DNA from: GCA-002694895 sp964436345
Lineage (GTDB): Bacteria > Chloroflexota > Dehalococcoidia > Lucifugimonadales > GCA-002694895
DNA: 26,968 nucleotides
Reading direction: 5' to 3'
Assembly (NCBI GenBank): GCA_964436345.1
Contig: CAYTCC010000010.1
Coordinates: 1-26,968 of the forward strand
The notes beneath the pieces were generated by a model. It saw nothing but the letters and a program-made list of their open reading frames with translations. It was not told the origin of the DNA and did no database searches. Both the position numbers and the translations under genes were made by a program. Positions within the stretch are counted from its first letter, which is position 1. Each line of letters starts with the position of its first letter. Shown here one piece after another: positions 23,579 to 26,968 of the stretch.

Positions 23579-25495
23579 ATGAATCTACAAATAACAGGAA
23601 TATTTTTACTACCGATTTTTGCAATACTTACAATAGTGTTGTTATATCCTCTAAGGTCGATACCGAAATACTATATAGGTTTGTTTTTCACCATTTCATC
23701 ATTTGTCTTATTTATTCTTTCTTGTTTTGTTTTTTTTGGTTTTCATGCTCCAGAAAACCCTGAAATTTTTTCAATGGAATTTCTGAAAGTTGATAGTTTT
23801 ATTTTAAGATTTTCTATTTACTTAAATTCTTTAACTTCTGTTATGTTATTTGTTGTATGTTCTGTAAGTTTTTTAGTCCATATGTTTTCATTGGGTTATA
23901 TGAAAGATTTTGAATATCCAAGGTATTATATTTTCTTGCATTTGTTTACCTGGTCGATGTTGGGGTTAGTATTGGCAGGTAATCTAATACAAATGTTTGT
24001 ATTTTGGGAATTAGTTGGGTTGTGCTCATATTTATTAATAGGATTTTGGTACGACAAGAAATCAGCAACTGATGCTGCAAAAAAAGCTTTTATTATTACT
24101 AGAATTGGTGATTTTGGCTTCATGATAGGTATTTTGTATATTGTTTCAAATATATCAAAAATTACACCTTTGATTGCAACAGGATTAAATTCTGTTTCGG
24201 ATCCTTTATCAATCAATTCATTAAATTCCGCTTTACAATCACCCGCAGGAAATGAATTAGCATTGATTTTTAGTTTGGGAATATTATTTGGTGCAATTGG
24301 TAAATCTGCACAATTCCCTTTACATACTTGGTTGCCTGATGCAATGGAAGGACCTACACCTGTTAGTGCATTAATACATGCTGCAACAATGGTGGCCGCT
24401 GGAGTATTTTTGATAGGAAGATTTTTGCCAGTATTCCCGGATGAAGTCTTGCAGTTGACCGTAATAATTGGCGCTATAACTGCTTTGGGTGCCGCCATTC
24501 TTGGAACTGTAATGAATGATGTTAAAAAAGTTTTAGCATATTCTACTATTAGCCAGCTTGGATATATGGTTATGGCGCTGGGTATGTTTCTATCTACTGC
24601 TGCTTTTTTCCATTTATTCACTCATGCATTTTTTAAAGCATTATTATTTTTAGGAGCCGGTAGCTTAAGTCATGCTGTAGGAACTTTTGATATGAAAAAA
24701 ATGGGTGGATTGAAACGGTATATGCCATGGACATATATGTTTTTTATTATAGGTACTTTTAGTTTGGTTGGATTTTTTCCGTTTTCAGGATTTTGGAGTA
24801 AAGATGAAATATTGGCCCAGATAATTGACTCAAATAGAAATTTGAATAATTTGATTTATATTATTGGATCCGCAGGTGTTTTCTTTACATCTTTTTATAT
24901 GTTTAGAACATTATTAATGATTTTTGAAGGAAATTATGATGGTAGAAAGAATCCAGGAATTCGTGTTCATGAAAGTAATTACATATTATTAATTCCCATG
25001 GGATTGCTGGCTTTTGGATCCTTGTTCTTCGGATTCTTATTTAACCCACCTTTTGAATTAGGATTTATAAAAGCTCATTGGTTTAATCATTTTATTGACC
25101 ATGATTTTCATGCTCATAAATTTAATTATCAAGTCGCTTTAATATCACATCTATTAGGATTGCTGGGATTTATTTCTGCCTTTCTTCAATACAAGTATCA
25201 AAAGAAGGCATTTACAACATTAAACCCTTTGAGAAACTTTCTTATAGAAAAATATTACTTAGATCATTTATATGAAAATTTAATTGTCAGGAATTTATTT
25301 TATAGTAAATTAACTAGCCTGATGGTATATCTTGATAAGAATATTATAGATAGAACATGGGATAATTGTGCTGTATCTATAAAAAAATTCTCTTCACAAT
25401 TGTCAGTTATACAAAATGGACAGGCGCAGCAGTATCTTATAGGAATACCTTTAGGCTTATTTATAATAACTTTTATTTTTTTATTGTGGGGATAA
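23579..25495 (+). CDS. nuoL: NADH-quinone oxidoreductase subunit L
   Basis: NuoL is the distal antiporter-like proton-pumping subunit with the long lateral helix. The 638-residue protein has the conserved MFVFWELVGLCSYLLIGFWY (catalytic Glu in helix 5), KSAQFPLHTWLPDAMEGPTPVSALIHAATMVAAGVFL (Lys in helix 7 and HAATMV), VKKVLAYSTISQLGYMVMALG (helix 8 Lys) and FFPFSGFWSKDEILA (helix 12 Lys). The amphipathic lateral helix region and last membrane segment occupy about 520-638. The length is typical (about 610-660). Its ATG abuts the stop of the small unknown gene, and nuoM follows after one base. Confidence 0.98.
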   Translation: MNLQITGIFLLPIFAILTIVLLYPLRSIPKYYIGLFFTISSFVLFILSCFVFFGFHAPENPEIFSMEFLKVDSFILRFSIYLNSLTSVMLFVVCSVSFLVHMFSLGYMKDFEYPRYYIFLHLFTWSMLGLVLAGNLIQMFVFWELVGLCSYLLIGFWYDKKSATDAAKKAFIITRIGDFGFMIGILYIVSNISKITPLIATGLNSVSDPLSINSLNSALQSPAGNELALIFSLGILFGAIGKSAQFPLHTWLPDAMEGPTPVSALIHAATMVAAGVFLIGRFLPVFPDEVLQLTVIIGAITALGAAILGTVMNDVKKVLAYSTISQLGYMVMALGMFLSTAAFFHLFTHAFFKALLFLGAGSLSHAVGTFDMKKMGGLKRYMPWTYMFFIIGTFSLVGFFPFSGFWSKDEILAQIIDSNRNLNNLIYIIGSAGVFFTSFYMFRTLLMIFEGNYDGRKNPGIRVHESNYILLIPMGLLAFGSLFFGFLFNPPFELGFIKAHWFNHFIDHDFHAHKFNYQVALISHLLGLLGFISAFLQYKYQKKAFTTLNPLRNFLIEKYYLDHLYENLIVRNLFYSKLTSLMVYLDKNIIDRTWDNCAVSIKKFSSQLSVIQNGQAQQYLIGIPLGLFIITFIFLLWG

Positions 25496-25496
25496 A

Positions 25497-26966
25497 TTGA
25501 GTAATTCAATCATATTATTATCAATTATTTTGATACCTGCTATAGGAGGTATCTTAGGATCGATATTTATCAAGGGGAAATTGTTAGAAAAATTTGCTTA
25601 TCTAATTTCATATATACAATTGATATTATGTACTTATTTATATATACAATTTGCTTTTTTTGGCTATGAGCAGATTTCTGTTTTATATGATTGGATTAAT
25701 ATAGGTAAAGTAAATGTAGATTTTTACTTTAAACTAGATGGATTAAACGCACCTTTAATACTTTTAGCTGGAATTTTAACTCCGGTATCTGTTCATGCAT
25801 CTAACCATATTAAAGAAAGGATTAATGAATATTACTTTTGGTTATTTTTATTGATCACAGGAGTATTCGGTGTATTTTTATCATTTGATTTAATATTGTT
25901 TTTCTTTTTCTTTGAACTTGAAATTATTCCTATGTTTTTCTTGATTTCAATATGGGGTACAGGAAGAAAAGAATATTCTGCCATGAAATTTTTGCTATTC
26001 ACTTTATCAGGTAGTGCTTTGATGATAATTGGTTTCTTATGTATTTATTTTTCCTCTGGCACATTTAATTTAGATGAATTATCCCAAATTCAAATTAATT
26101 GGATAATTCCAAGTGTTTTTGTTTTTGTATTAATATTTGTAGGTTTCTCAATCAAACTTCCTATGTGGCCTTTGCATGGATGGTTACCTGATGCGCATAC
26201 AGATGCACCCACAGCCGCCAGCGTTCTATTAGCAGGTTTACTTTTGAAAATGGGTGGTTATGGAATTATTAGAATTTGTTATCCTTTGATGTCTTCTGAT
26301 GCACGTGATTTGTCTTTGATAATTAGTATTTTTGGTGTTATAAGTGTTATTTATGGGGCGTTAATGACTTTAAGGCAATCTGATTTAAAACGTTTGGTTG
26401 CATTTAGTAGTGTAAGCCATATGGGTTACATACTTATAGGATTAAGCGCTTTTTCCAGCCCAGATTTGATCACTCAAAAACTAGGACTTAGTGGAGCTTC
26501 ATTACAAATGGTTTCTCATGGTTTGATTACTGGCTTATTGTTTTATTTAGTGGGAGGAATATATGAAAGATGCAAAACAAGAGAAGTTTCTGAATTAGGC
26601 GGATTGTCTAATAATTTTAAATTTAGCTCTGTTGCTTTAGCAATTAGTGGAATGGCTTCTTTGGGACTGCCAGGAACAAGTGGATTTATTGCTGAAATCA
26701 TGGTTTTTATGGGAGGCTTTTCTGAGTACAGTATTCTGACTTCCATTTCAGTTTTTGGTGTTGTGTTAGCTGCTGGATATATTTTATGGATGTTGCAACG
26801 AGTTATATTTGGGACTTCTAGTAAAGATTACACTAAACTGACAGATATAAATATTGTAGAAAAAATTCCTGTAATAATATTACTGTTCTCAATTTTATTT
26901 ATAGGAATTTATCCAAAGTTTATTACTGATGTATTAAATATTGGACTTAACGGAATTATAAATTAA
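25497..26966 (+). CDS. nuoM: NADH-quinone oxidoreductase subunit M
   Basis: NuoM is a second antiporter-like proton-pumping subunit. The 489-residue protein has about 14 hydrophobic segments. FFFFELEIIPMFFLISIWG carries the helix 5 Glu, FSIKLPMWPLHGWLPDAHTDAPTAASVLLAGLLLKMGGYG carries the helix 7 Lys and the LPDAH signature, and DLKRLVAFSSVSHMGYILIGL carries the helix 8 Lys. The likely start is TTG at 25497, one base after nuoL, with a weak GGGG five bases before it. The TAA stop is at 26964-26966 and the window ends two bases later, so nuoN would be expected next but is not visible. Confidence 0.98.
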   Translation: MSNSIILLSIILIPAIGGILGSIFIKGKLLEKFAYLISYIQLILCTYLYIQFAFFGYEQISVLYDWINIGKVNVDFYFKLDGLNAPLILLAGILTPVSVHASNHIKERINEYYFWLFLLITGVFGVFLSFDLILFFFFFELEIIPMFFLISIWGTGRKEYSAMKFLLFTLSGSALMIIGFLCIYFSSGTFNLDELSQIQINWIIPSVFVFVLIFVGFSIKLPMWPLHGWLPDAHTDAPTAASVLLAGLLLKMGGYGIIRICYPLMSSDARDLSLIISIFGVISVIYGALMTLRQSDLKRLVAFSSVSHMGYILIGLSAFSSPDLITQKLGLSGASLQMVSHGLITGLLFYLVGGIYERCKTREVSELGGLSNNFKFSSVALAISGMASLGLPGTSGFIAEIMVFMGGFSEYSILTSISVFGVVLAAGYILWMLQRVIFGTSSKDYTKLTDINIVEKIPVIILLFSILFIGIYPKFITDVLNIGLNGIIN

Positions 26967-26968
26967 CA

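Noticed and set aside
23926..24621. A 231-codon open frame on the minus strand inside nuoL
   Set aside because: It lies wholly antisense to a strongly conserved gene, has no recognisable domain, and is explained by the codon pattern of the real gene.

Overview
The window is a gene-dense, very AT-rich stretch (roughly 30% GC by eye) of a bacterial chromosome that uses the standard bacterial code. TGA is a normal stop in several ATGA start/stop overlaps. Many starts are TTG or GTG. Nearly all genes are core metabolism. The organism is probably a small-genome, free-living marine-type bacterium. A low-GC member of Chloroflexota (Dehalococcoidia/SAR202-like) is my best guess. It rests on a nuo operon that runs directly from nuoD to nuoH without nuoE, nuoF and nuoG, a SufU-type SUF system, a nickel superoxide dismutase and a YvcK protein. 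A low-GC marine actinobacterium is a less likely alternative. No tRNA, rRNA, insertion sequence, prophage or CRISPR array was found, and no stretch over 300 bases lacks a gene.

Layout: (1) 1-514, the acidic repeated tail of ribosomal protein L10 and all of L7/L12, closed by a strong AT-rich hairpin. (2) 595-2679, a minus-strand M20 peptidase broken by one in-frame TGA, divergent from a ketopantoate-reductase-like gene. (3) 2695-6296, nickel superoxide dismutase (minus) divergent from its maturation protease, which heads a tight plus-strand run with gatB, yvcK and secG. (4) 6301-8841, a minus-strand ispD-ispF-cysS run. (5) 8917-9348, a lone EVE-domain protein. (6) 9354-17871, a long minus-strand run in the order polyprenyl synthase, nucleoside hydrolase, sufB, sufC, sufD, sufU, sufS, a second divergent sufU-like gene, and a TatD-family hydrolase. 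(7) 18030-26966, the respiratory complex I operon nuoA-B-C-D-H-I-J-K, a 65-residue unknown, nuoL and nuoM; the window ends two bases after nuoM.

How the parts fit: the SUF system builds the Fe-S clusters needed by NuoB and NuoI, and the genes for maker and user are neighbours. The divergent polyprenyl synthase and the IspD/IspF steps supply isoprenoids, which could include the quinone tail used by complex I. The sodN/protease pair is a self-contained superoxide defence.

The most notable items are the two unlike SufU proteins flanking SufS, the small DUF2007-like protein inside the complex I operon, the missing NADH-input module, the single in-frame stop in the M20 peptidase, and the perfect 30-base repeats in the L10 tail. 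I see no large unknown multi-gene system.
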